Assembly: GCA_903813345.2 (NCBI GenBank)
Contig: CAIIXF020000003.1
Coordinates: forward strand, 32,175,151 to 32,239,150
From: Owenia fusiformis
Taxonomy: Eukaryota; Annelida; Polychaeta; Sabellida; Oweniidae
DNA length: 64,000 bases
Reading direction: 5' to 3'
Under the pieces are notes generated by a model that had not been told where the DNA came from, searched no databases, and saw only the letters and a list, made by a program, of their open reading frames with translations. This document shows, piece by piece, positions 8,908 to 20,900 of the stretch (position 1 is the first letter of the stretch; each line of letters begins with the position of its first letter). The position numbers and the translations under genes are program-made.

Positions 8908-11900
8908 CTGTAATATAAATAGCAAAATCTTGAAAAATGGACAATTGAGAACAATTTTCAAAAATATATTAGGTCATATTATTTGACACTGTTTAACAGG
9001 AAAATATTCTTTTGTGGAAGAAGAAAACCCATTACTAAAATCAAAGCTAGAGTCAGCAAATATTTACCTGTTATATGCCTCCATTAGAACTTCTATGCCA
9101 GGCCAGCGCATAGCAGCAGAATTATCATACAATGGGGCATCACCACGGCGATATGGGTCTATCGCAGGATGCATAGCAGCAGGGTGAACAGCCATTTCCT
9201 TTTTCACATCACGTAAAGCATCAGGTTTAGGTTCAACATGGTGATTGGAGTAGGAGTCTCTTGTTAACATGGGAGGTCTTAAATCTTGACTATGGGATGA
9301 TTCTTTTGATCGTAATGGATCTATTGACCCCAAACTGGATTTAGGTATACTCCTATGTAAATCATTCAATGCTTCATGGTTCCTATAATACTCCTTGTAA
9401 AGATCACTTTTATCAGCTACCGTCAGTTTATAATGATCTTTACTAAGTTGGTTGAGATATGCTTGTTCTTTCTCGCGATTACGACGCATAAGTTCTTCCC
9501 GGTCGCGCTGTAACTGACTATGAGCGCTATTCAAAATATATTTGGCATTGCTGTCTAATTGTTGTCTAGAATTTTCAACTGCAGTTCTAGAGTTCTCCCT
9601 AGCTGTTCTAGAATTTTCACCAACATTTCTAGAATTTTCTCCAGCTGATCTAGGATCAAGAGGAGATCTATGGAGGTCCAAGGGTGATCTATGACTCTCA
9701 TGGTTGTTTCTTACATCGTTGGCATTTTGACGCTCATCCCCCAAAGACCTTTGGCTTTCAAATGTATTCCTATGGCTTTCTAGTCCAGCTTTATGGCTTT
9801 CTGGGAAATTTCTCGATGTTTCTGGCTTAACATGATTTACAGCGATTTCATCTCTTGGGCTCTTTATTCTGCTGTGGTCTCTACTCGAGTAATTATTCAT
9901 TTCTATGTCTCTATATTTGGGCTTATATAAATCATTTGTCTCTTTCTTGAAGGAATCCCTATTGTATCGATTCTCTCGTATCAAACTCTCCCTATATTCC
10001 TTCAGAATGGTTTCTTTGCTGTAGTGTGAGTAGAGATCGGGTGTGCTAGGGATGTCAGTCTTGTTAGGGGTTGTCTCCCGGGTGTGTGTGTAGCGGGGAA
10101 GCTGTTCCAAACTATACCTCACCGGGTCAGTTCTCCGCTTATCTGACTGACCTAGAAATCAAATTCATTTAAAATTGTTAAATATATCAAACTCCATTAT
10201 AAATGAATGTACAAATAACATAAAATGGTAGTGAATATTTTATTTTCCAGAAATAAAAAAATGCTTTCACAATTTAATTGTATCCTCGACACATGCTTTT
10301 CATATGTGAGAATGAGATCAAATGTTTTACAGTGATTTAAATGAATTGAACCAAAAAGTGTTTTATGCAATACCGTGACATTACTTACAATGCCAAATCT
10401 TATTATGCCACTACTTACTATTTGCTATCTGTAGTCTCGTTGATTGCAGGACAGACTCATGAAACTCTTGGGCAAAGTCTCGAGGCATCACACGATTCTT
10501 TTCTCTTGATTCTGGAAATATCACTGCCCGGTTTTCCAACTTTCCTTGTGAGTGGTTGCTATGGGGAGATGAGCTCTCTGAGTTGCTTCGATGACTGACA
10601 CTGTTGCTATGGAGATGGTTCTGATTTGAAGAGTGGGAAGGAGCACTAGTTGTAGCACGAGATGAGTTGTTGGATATATTATGGTTGTTATGGGAAGGGT
10701 TACTTGTGGGTCGAGATTGTTTACTCTGAGAGGGTAACAACTGGTTGTTATAGGGATATGTATGGTTGCTAGGTGCTTGAGATTGTTTACCATCACCTTT
10801 AGAAAGGTCACTACTGATACCAGGACGGTTGTTATAGCTTTGAGATTGGTTACTTTGAGGGATGGAGTGGTTGCTATGGAGTTGTTGCTGGTTGCCATGG
10901 GGATGAGAATGGTTGCTATGTGCATGAGACTGCTGTTGTTGGGCTCTCTGAACCTCTAAATGGCGCTTCTGAAGTTGTGCTAGAGAGATCTGCTTCTTTT
11001 GTAAAGACTCTTCAGTGGCAGATTCACCATCCACTTTCCTCTTTGTACCAATCACAGGTTTTTCATCTGAACAAATAAAAATGAAGACTTTTAACTTGTT
11101 TATGAGCCACAATTCACCATTAACATCAATTCATATTGTTTTTCAATTTTATATTTCAAAGTGTTCAACATTATAAGTGCAATAAATGTTGAGAAAGACA
11201 ACTGAATACTATTATTTCATTTTCTTTTACAGATTTCATCGACATGAATAACACTACCATTACTGTACTACTGCAATCGCATATTAGAAATACCATTGAG
11301 AAGCAAACCCCTGAATAGAAACCCATGGCAATGTCTGTATTTGTTTAATTAAGTCAACATAAAATGCTGACTGGATACAGCAAAATATCTGAAAATGTCT
11401 GAGAGAAATACATCAGCTAATGAGCTAGAGGTAGAAACAGGCTTTTATTGCACAGGCAAATTGCATTCTGGGAAATTACATACCTTTCTGCTTTGTTGAA
11501 TTGTGGGCTGGTGCCTTCTCCACAGGGTGAAGTCCTAGTCTTCTACGTCTCTCTTCTAAGCATGCTTCTTGTAACTCACCCAGAACTGGAACAAATTTGA
11601 TTATTAATAATCTTTTTAATTCAATGTACTCTTTATATATTGTATAAAAGCAGAATATGACAGAAAAGCAGAATATGACAATTTAGGGTTCAAATCAGTT
11701 ACTGTGTTATTTTCCTCCTTATGCTGAAAAAAATTTGATCAAAAGTAACTGGCTTTGGTAAATACAAGGCAAGAAATTAACATGCAAAATGTCACCAACT
11801 GCCATTTGTTACAAACGCAATGTTACAGGTGCCGAATGCCATCCACAAAAAGTTGGAGACTATAACAACATGTCACCATATTGGGGTGGTAAAATTGCTT

Positions 11901-14900
11901 CCTAGTGAGTACCCTGTATTTACAGTGTATGCTGATGGTTGCATGGTATATGATGAGAATACTGTATTTACCTTTTCTCTCATCACTTGACACTTGTCTG
12001 AGGCCCAACATGGCTAGATAACTACGTTTATAGTGTACATCTGTCTCCCAGTTCAACTCATCTGGGGTGTAACTCGATGTCAGGGGGCTCATGGGGGGTT
12101 CCTCTGGTTCTGCTAATTCAACTGGGCTCACACTTGGCTCCCGGTAGATCTTTCGTCTCTTTCTTTTATGTTGGAATTCTATATCTAAAATGTAAATGTA
12201 TGATTTGAGTGAAATATAAGGCCCTGAAACTTGTATAAGCTTTAAATTTGGCTTCAAATTTAACCTTATGTCTTTTTTGAAGTTGACTTTGACTTTCAAA
12301 TGTGAATATAACTCATTTTCTACTTTATAAACAATACAATGGCTAAAGGACGGTAGATAATATCTAATTATCCCACCCTAAGTGCTTTATATGATTGTAT
12401 AATAGCATTGTATAACTGCAATATAAAACCAACACTCATCGTATACAACTCTTGAGAACGATATACAACTCCTGGATAGCGTATACAACTCCTGGGCAGC
12501 GTATACAACTCTTCGACTTGATATACAACTGCTGAATTTAGATTAACCTTTTATTGATTAAAGATAAGGGTGGGATAATAAGATCATATAATGGTTGATT
12601 CTGTATATCGTTATACTCTCGTGAGTATATGATATATTCACTCGTTCCCTTCAGTCACTCGTGAATATATCATATACTCACTTGAGTATAAACACGATAT
12701 ACGAAATCAACCATTATATAACCTCATATCACTATTCAAGTTGTCAAAAGTATAAAACTGTACCTCTTTTCTTAGCTTGTGTAGCTAATCCTATGGAATT
12801 AAACAATTTTAACTTCTGGGGGGATTTCTCCAGTTTCATCGGAGGTCCAGATGCAACAAGTAACAACTTTTGTCTTTTCTTCTCACCTTCACTTATGATT
12901 GAGTCTGTGTCGCTACAGTTTTCATCATCGCTTACGTAAGTGCCATTTAACCTGAAATATAACATTCAAATTATTTGAATGATTATTTTTGCTTGTTTCA
13001 TCAATATTTCTTTTGTAGTTCTATCTTACACAGGCAAAACCTCACATAGCATTCCCCTATTATCAGTTTCTCTCACATAGTTTTAGGCCTTGCATCCAAG
13101 ACGGAAATGTTTATCTTATTTTTACATAGCATATACTTAAAGATTCTCGCAATCTTTATCCAATCAGCGTTTGCGATGTGTACCGGCTCACGTATAAAAG
13201 GCGAATCCAAGTCAAATCCATGCAGGGGTGTATGAGGTACTCGAATAAGAAAGAGCTAGTGAAATCTGAATTTATATGCACATGGTCAATGTTTACACAT
13301 GTTTGGAGTTATTGAAGAAAATGTGATATGGGGGTGGTTCCGAATTTGAAGTCATTGTTGGAAAATATGATTTTAATACGTGAAATTATATCTATAAATA
13401 CAGCACTAAAATAACAGTACACCTGAAGTACATGTATGATTGTGTCCAGAAATGTTTGAAACCCTTACAGAAAATACGTTCTGCATTTTGTCACCATTGC
13501 TCTTTCTTCACGCATTCTAGTGCTGTTTGAATGAATATGTTTATTAATGTATTTCCAACTAAAATATATCACATTTTTTTATAAACCACAAACATTTAGA
13601 TCATAAAAAAAATTATTCAATACTTGAGTGAGCACGATATGCAAGGGTTACTAAGTTGACACAGTAAATGACCACTGACATTGTGTTAGTCCATGCACAC
13701 AGCGTATTCTGCTAATACACATTTGCCTTGAACACCCCTAACTTTCACAGTGAAGTGATCGTCTGACTAATTGGTTTATGTTTACGTTTTAATGTGTTTT
13801 GTGTTCCTTGTAACAGCAAGGGGGGCCAGTAAAGTAGACTAACATGTTTGCATGGCAAATTTTGATCGAATATGTGAGACACTTTAATGCAATCTTTTTA
13901 GCGAAAAGATGGAGATAACTGACCCTTGTAAGGAAATTGAAATTTACATGAAACAAATATCTGGTCACCATGATGATTAAAACTGCAATATTCAACTTAT
14001 GGCGTTACAGTACAAAATACCAACCTTGCTTCTCGGATTTCTTTCTCTTGGAGATCTAATTTACTGACACCAGGCTGTGAAGGGGCTTCAGCACTTAACA
14101 TTTTATCATATTCCTGAGATGAAGGAGCCCTTTTAGGAAGACCCCTTATACTAGCATCAATACTGGCAGGTTCGTTATATCTGAGATCAGTTGGTTTTAC
14201 ATCTGTGTGCTTGTAAGGCTTGAGAGGGTAGCCAGATATATATGGCTGGGCAGAGATCATGTTGTTGAGAAGGGGTCTTTCAGTATCACTAGGGGGCCTT
14301 TTAATCTGTGCGTCTGCATGATGAGCACGTTGATGCTTTAAAAGTCCCAGGCCTTCTGTGTGTTTATCTTTGTGAGATCTGCTTATTTCTGACTTTGGTA
14401 TATCTAATTGACTTGGATGTTTAACACTGTCCACATGGTTATGCAGTAGTCTTGCATGATTATACAACGCTCGGTCCTCTGCAAGAATCTTCTCATTCAT
14501 AAGTCTGCGTTCATACTCCATTAAGCCTTTCTCGTCATATCCATTTTTAAGACCCTTTTCAAATGGTCTATAGAATTCCGAATTCACAGATGTGAGTTTA
14601 TGATTATTTTCAGGTTTTGATGATAATATTGATGAATGTAAACTATAGATGTCTCTATTGTCTGTGTGATTTCGGTTGCCTAGTGACAAATCTTTGGCCA
14701 ATGATGACTGGAAAAAACAAGAAAACACAATCTACATGAAGATGAGACCAGTATGAAGGCGCACACTTTAACTACCACACTCAAGGAAAAATATCTATCT
14801 GCCCCTACATCTTTTATTAGTTACATACTTAAAAGAATCATAAATAAGAAATTGATTGCTTATTTAGTGACATAGCATTGGATTAAAACATGTTACAAGA

Positions 14901-17900
14901 ATTACAGTGGAGTTAGTGTGCTTCTGAAGTATCTTTGTAGATGTATCCAATGAAATCTCAAAAATGTGTTTAACTGTGACTACTTTGGCACATTATACTC
15001 CATTAGAAGAATGTTTTACTCACTGAACTGTGTTCTTGAGATCTTTTGTCTGAATCACGATTTTCATATTTTTTCTCATCACGATTCATTTTACTGGCCA
15101 ACCGCTGTTGCTCCTGGATACGAGCCTCTTCTTCAATTTTGCGCATGATTCCAGTTTCTTTGTGATGGTTGGGAACTCTATAGTCGAATGGTGTTCCTTG
15201 TGTTATAGAGCCTTGTTGAGCTGCAAAGCAGAATACTAGGCTAATTGAGATAACATGTGTATTTGTTTTGCAAATGTCTATTGCATATAGAGCAATGTAC
15301 CCCAGGCTCTATTTTACCACTTTACCATTTTAAGGAAGAGCGTGGAGGGGGTGGAATAATAAAACATGAACTTAATTGAACGTATAATATAATATAGTAA
15401 CATGATATACAAGAATGTTGTACCTAAAGGGAGTTCTTCATATTTGGAGGTTCTAGGGAGCTCTTCATATTTGGAGGTTCTGGGGAGCTCCTCATATTTG
15501 GAGTTTCTAGGGAGATCTTCATATTTGGATGTCCTTGCAAGCTCTTCATACTTGGAGGTTCTTGCAAGCTCTTCATATTTGGAGGTTCTTGCAAGCTCTT
15601 CATATTTGGAGGCTCGAGGACTATGATGAATTGGACTTTGTCGAGTTTCTCTACTGATTGTTTCTCGATCTCTCTCATGTTCTGCCTCTCTAAGGAGAAG
15701 ACTGTTACGTCTTTCTCGATCTCGCTCATATTCTCTCGTTCTCTCAGTTTCTCTCATTCTTTCTGAATGCTCACGGTCCTCACGTCTTAGTTCCTCACGC
15801 GATCTTGGCCTAATGAAATGTTAAGTTTAAATTATTAAAAGCAGGAATGAGGTCAACATATCATGATACTTCACAAATGCAATTGAGTTACATGTTAGCC
15901 TAAAGAAACAGGTAAAACAAAGGCCAATTGCGTTTGGAAATGATAACTTTTAATACAAACCAATGGATGTTCAGTTACATTTTTGGAGGTTTTGGAGCCA
16001 ATTTGAATTGCTATATTTTTCGACAAAATCAAAATATTAACTTTGACACTTAAAGTGATAATGCTATGAATATATTTAAAATTTATCATAAAAAAGCATT
16101 ACTATCACCAAATAACATCAAAAACATCAATATCACCAAATAGCATTACAAGATAAAAATCAGATTTTATATGATCATAATTTATCAGTTATAAATCAAT
16201 TATCTTTGTCTCACCTTTCCACAGTAGACGCCCCCGGTGACCTATGTTCTGTTGGGGGTAGAAGACCTGGTGACATCATAGCAAGCTGTTGTCTTAGCAA
16301 CTCGGGAGGGTAGGCTGCGGCAGCTGAGGGATGCATCGGGAAAAGGCCAGTAGGCGGAAGGAAGCCAGGATGGCTATAGGGCATGAAAGGTGGCGCCATC
16401 ATACGATATCTCTCCAGTAATAGTGGGTCACTACATAATAAAAGATAATAGAATAGAATAAAAACAAGATACATTTAAATATCAGGTTTAATATGACACT
16501 CCAGACAACATGCAAATTATGTGATTTGGTTTGAAATCTGTTTTAAACAAAATGATGAAAATTATTCTGACATAGCTGTCATCCTTGCAATACATGCCTT
16601 GTAATACATTTTAAAGGCTGCCATGTCTAGGTCATATGGGTGAGAGACTGTTTCAACACATACCTGAAAGCTGCCTGATGCTGTAGGGCTTGTTGCGCCA
16701 TGAGGGCCTGGTGGTATGCCAAGGCTGCAGGGTCTAGAGCATATGGGTGGGGGAATGTGGGTGGACGGAACTCCTCCCCTGGGCGATAAGGCTGGAACCC
16801 CCTGAACATGGGATCTTCACGAGTAGAGCTGCTTGGAGTGGCCAGACTTGAGATTGAGAAGGGAGTAGGACTGCAAACATAAAAGTTTAAAATTAAATTT
16901 CATAAAGACAATATGAGAGTTTACAATATAAATGTATTACAATCTACATTTATACATCCCAAATCACATAACATAACATTTTCGTTTTGGTCTCCAAACC
17001 AACACTTTAATCAAGAAATTATACTCATACCGTAGCTAGTACATGAACTTGCTCAGACATTAAGTTAAAAAAATTTCAGTGAACTAATTTCAAGACATGG
17101 GTCTGTGGTTTACCACTGTATTGACCCTTGGGCTAATGATGGCTGGCGGATACATGAAGAGCAGAAGGGCACAAGGGTTAATTGAATTTGAACGAACTGG
17201 AAGTGGAGTGTCCAATTTACAAAATACAAAAATTGTGAAAAGAGGCTTCTTCTGAGAGCAACATTCAAGACATCATCCAATTCAGTTGCAATACAAAGTA
17301 GATGATGTCTAGTCTAGAGCCCTTTGTTCAAATGATGGGAAATGGGAATATCCATAAAGCAACAAACAGTTCTACTATATACATTGTACCATAGATATTT
17401 AAAGACTCAGATATACCCGGATCTGATGCAGAAGTTGGGCATAAGAACTCTGGAAACATATCCTATTTAAAGGGAAGAAGTCAAACTCTTCAGGGAAAAG
17501 TAACTCAAAATTGTATAACCTACATTCATTCATGAAATAGGCACCTGCATAGCAGACTCACATATTTAAGTCTGCTCACATAGCAGGTATGTGGTTAACC
17601 ACTATAGGTGTATTAAAAACACCCATGGCTAGAGAGCCCTGTACAAGTGTACATGTGAGCATTTGTGGTTAATAGACTTTGTCTCCATATTTTCCTCATG
17701 ACCTCTCATTTGAAACATCAGATTGACAGGTCAATTGAAAAATATATAAAGTGACTGAGACTCAACATGAAGGCTGCATTCTTTTCAAACTTTGTTCGTA
17801 CTGTAAATTTCGATGAGAAAAGCTGGAGGGGGATCTTTTAATACAATGTTATTTGAATAATTAAAACTAACGTTGCCATCTGTGATAATGAAAATTCTTA

Positions 17901-20900
17901 GTTTTTTTAAACTGGATAACATGGAATGTAATATTTTTACACCCTTATTTGATAGATGTCTCACCAACATGTTACACCTGTTTTGATTCTATTTTCTGCG
18001 TTTTATAGTTTTTAATGTTGTTGTTAAATATTGTTAAATAACTAATTTTCTAATTCTTAAAATAGATTTATCATTATCAATCATATTATTTTTCTGATCC
18101 TCCCTCCTTCCCAATTACTGATTTCTCATTCACAGCAACCCTTTTCAAAAATTTCATTCTGTGTCTTAAAACGTAAGTTTCAATCTTCATCTAGTGATTA
18201 TTATTATTAGTCAGGGTAATTCACAGAGTACCTCTGAAATATAATCTCAAGTGTAAATAGTAAGCATAAAAAACAGATTCAACCTGTGATTCCAGGTAGT
18301 ATTTAATGTACCCCCAGGCAAATTCCTTAAAAGCAACTCCAATCCAAGATGTCAAACATAAATGATATTCAGCTGCTTCACATTATGGAGCATCCTTAGA
18401 GCTATTATGAATACTCAATTATTATATTCTAGCTTTTTAATTATTATGAACAAAAAGAAGCGTATATGACCTGGTCTTATTACTTTAAACACATACAACT
18501 GTTTGAAAGTGATTCCATAGAATATCTTATAGTCAAGAGGCAAAATGAGCTCCCTGTTGAAACATTTCACTTGTCAGGAAGTCTCAGTTTTGTTTTTATG
18601 AGTTCAAGTGTCTTATCTACCAGCAACCCACATATGGTACATGTCCGTAAATTAATTGAAGCAAAAGTTAAGAGTTCTGATGCCAGTCCCACCCAATTTC
18701 TGGTACTATTATCTCCAAAGAAAGGAAAATGGTCAGGTATAAATATACTGCAAATGGAGACTCTCAAAATGAATTTCTGAAAATCATATGATATTGCCTC
18801 ACTGGTTGAGACTACGTACCCTTTAGGAGTGGTTTCCCTTGCCCTTTCTTCCTCACGAGGCGACACTGAATGAGTTTTATGATCTCTGTCTGTGATTGAT
18901 GATGAGCTGCTATGACGACTGATTACGCTGGATCTCTCTAACGCCTACAAATACAAAATGTTAACAATGAAGACGATTTCTTGCATTGAGTTGAGGGTTG
19001 ACACTGAACGCTTCTATGTTAAGTTTAGGAATACTACGAGTTACTATGGATTTTTACTAGAAATGCTGGAGCTTAATTTAGAAGTGTTCAATGTCATTCT
19101 CAACACATGCATCACAGAGCATCTAATATAAACTGTATTTTCCCAAGACCAAGTCAGCGTATTACACTCACCAAATGAACTACAAGTCTTCAACAAGCAA
19201 TGGATAGAATCAAATCAATGAAATATTCAACAATGAAAATGCCTGCACATTACACAATGCACTCAAAGGTTTTACGAGGAACTGTTTAACCGAACATCCT
19301 GTGATATGAGTAATTTCTGACTAGAACACCATTTGTATGCAAGTCAGGTTTCTGAAGCCGTTGCCTTCTCTGTCAATTTCACAATTAGAGACTATAGAGT
19401 AAATGCTCATGTAGACTGTCTGTCAATATCAAATACTCATCGTAATCATTCAGAGAAACTTAGGAGGAAATCTAATAACATTGAAAATTGAGCAGAAATT
19501 GCATTGAAGGTGGGGCAAAACTTAATCAATTATTTTCTAATAGCTTCAGACATTTACTGTTTTTATGACGTTACAGCTCAGTTCACATTGACCTTGACCT
19601 TGATATTGCCTCCTCTTTTGGGAAAATACAAGAAGGATTGGCTCCCAGGGTTCCAACACAATATTCTGCCATATATGGAGATGTCCTGATTACAAAATTC
19701 GAATTCGAACAGCTGTCATTTTGTTGACACTTCACAATTTGAATCGTGAGTTTTTGTCTTATTTCCTAACAAAAAAAATTCCAAAACACACAAGAAGTGA
19801 TTGAGTAATTGGTTCGAATCTTTTGGACTGTCGATTATGAATATATAGTTAGATAATGTAAGAAAATAACAACATTCTGACATTTTCATTGTTGGAATTT
19901 ATCGAGTTGCGTCACTGGGAGCCAATCCTCCTTTGGTGAAATATTTAATATATTCAAAACGTGTTTTTAGACATTCTGATCCTCAAAGCATCTTTCTTTC
20001 TTTTAATAGATATGTGATTCTAAATGGCAATATTACCATAGTAATCTATGATGGCTTTTGGAGTATTTTGGAAAAAATGAGAATTTATTACCCATTTCAT
20101 TACACAAACTCATGCTTTAATGGTTAATAAAGTAGAATGGTTACACTGATTATGGACTCCAGTGAGGCAGAATGCCAAGATTTTGCAGTAAAACCTGTAT
20201 ATTAGAACACCTTTCTAATCCAAACACCTCTCAATGTGAACATCTTTTTCTTAACTTCTTTTCAATCTGCCATATAGATTTCCATGTCAAAAAACCTTGA
20301 AATGTGAACACCTGCCGATCTGTACAGTTTAGGCAAGTTCCCATGGCATTCAGATTAGATAGGTTTTACTGTATTTGTTATGAATCAAGACCACTCAAGT
20401 TTGCCAGGGAGACTACATTATCATACCTTAAACATACTACCTTGCCAAAAGCAATGCTCTTAGGTGTGAGAATATTTCAAGATGTTCAATTAACAGGCAT
20501 TAAGCACTTTGCATGTAGTACACAATACATAATAATATATTACATGTCTTGCTGAGTTCTTTTGATCTCGGCTAAAAAGGGGTGCGTAAGAATTATGAGC
20601 CACCCTTTCATGAAGCAGAAATTTGTACAATAGCTATACATCACAACAGCCACAATACAGTTTCCTGCAATGATTTATATCTATTAATTAGTACAAATCA
20701 CAAGAATGCAAAAAGATGAACATGTGTTCGCTTACAAAATTATCACTCTATTATTCAAGATATAAGAGCACCTCCTACAGAGTTAACACACTACTGAACA
20801 ATATATAAGTATGTCATGTGGGATTGTTAATGTAAAATATAAGAAATATAATTGATGTGGGTTTTATGCAAAAAACGCATTACTGTGTACAAGAACAAAT

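Larger units (their letters stand above)
12185..12763 (-). other. GSE1 intron holding two inverted-repeat structures
   Basis: This 579-bp intron between exons 11 and 12 contains the inverted-end element at 12367-12579 and the long palindrome at 12586-12719, described separately. Little unique sequence remains. Confidence 0.8.

Noticed and set aside
11823-11971. Continuation of the GSE1 exon 12 frame beyond the donor at 11971
   Set aside because: The frame stays open into the intron and into a dispersed repeat; the downstream exon at 11585 fits in phase and conserves the domain, so this is read-through.
15402-15626. Plus-strand frame with SSSYLEVLG repeats
   Set aside because: Antisense shadow of the GSE1 SKYEEL repeat exon, whose sense frame fits the splice sites.
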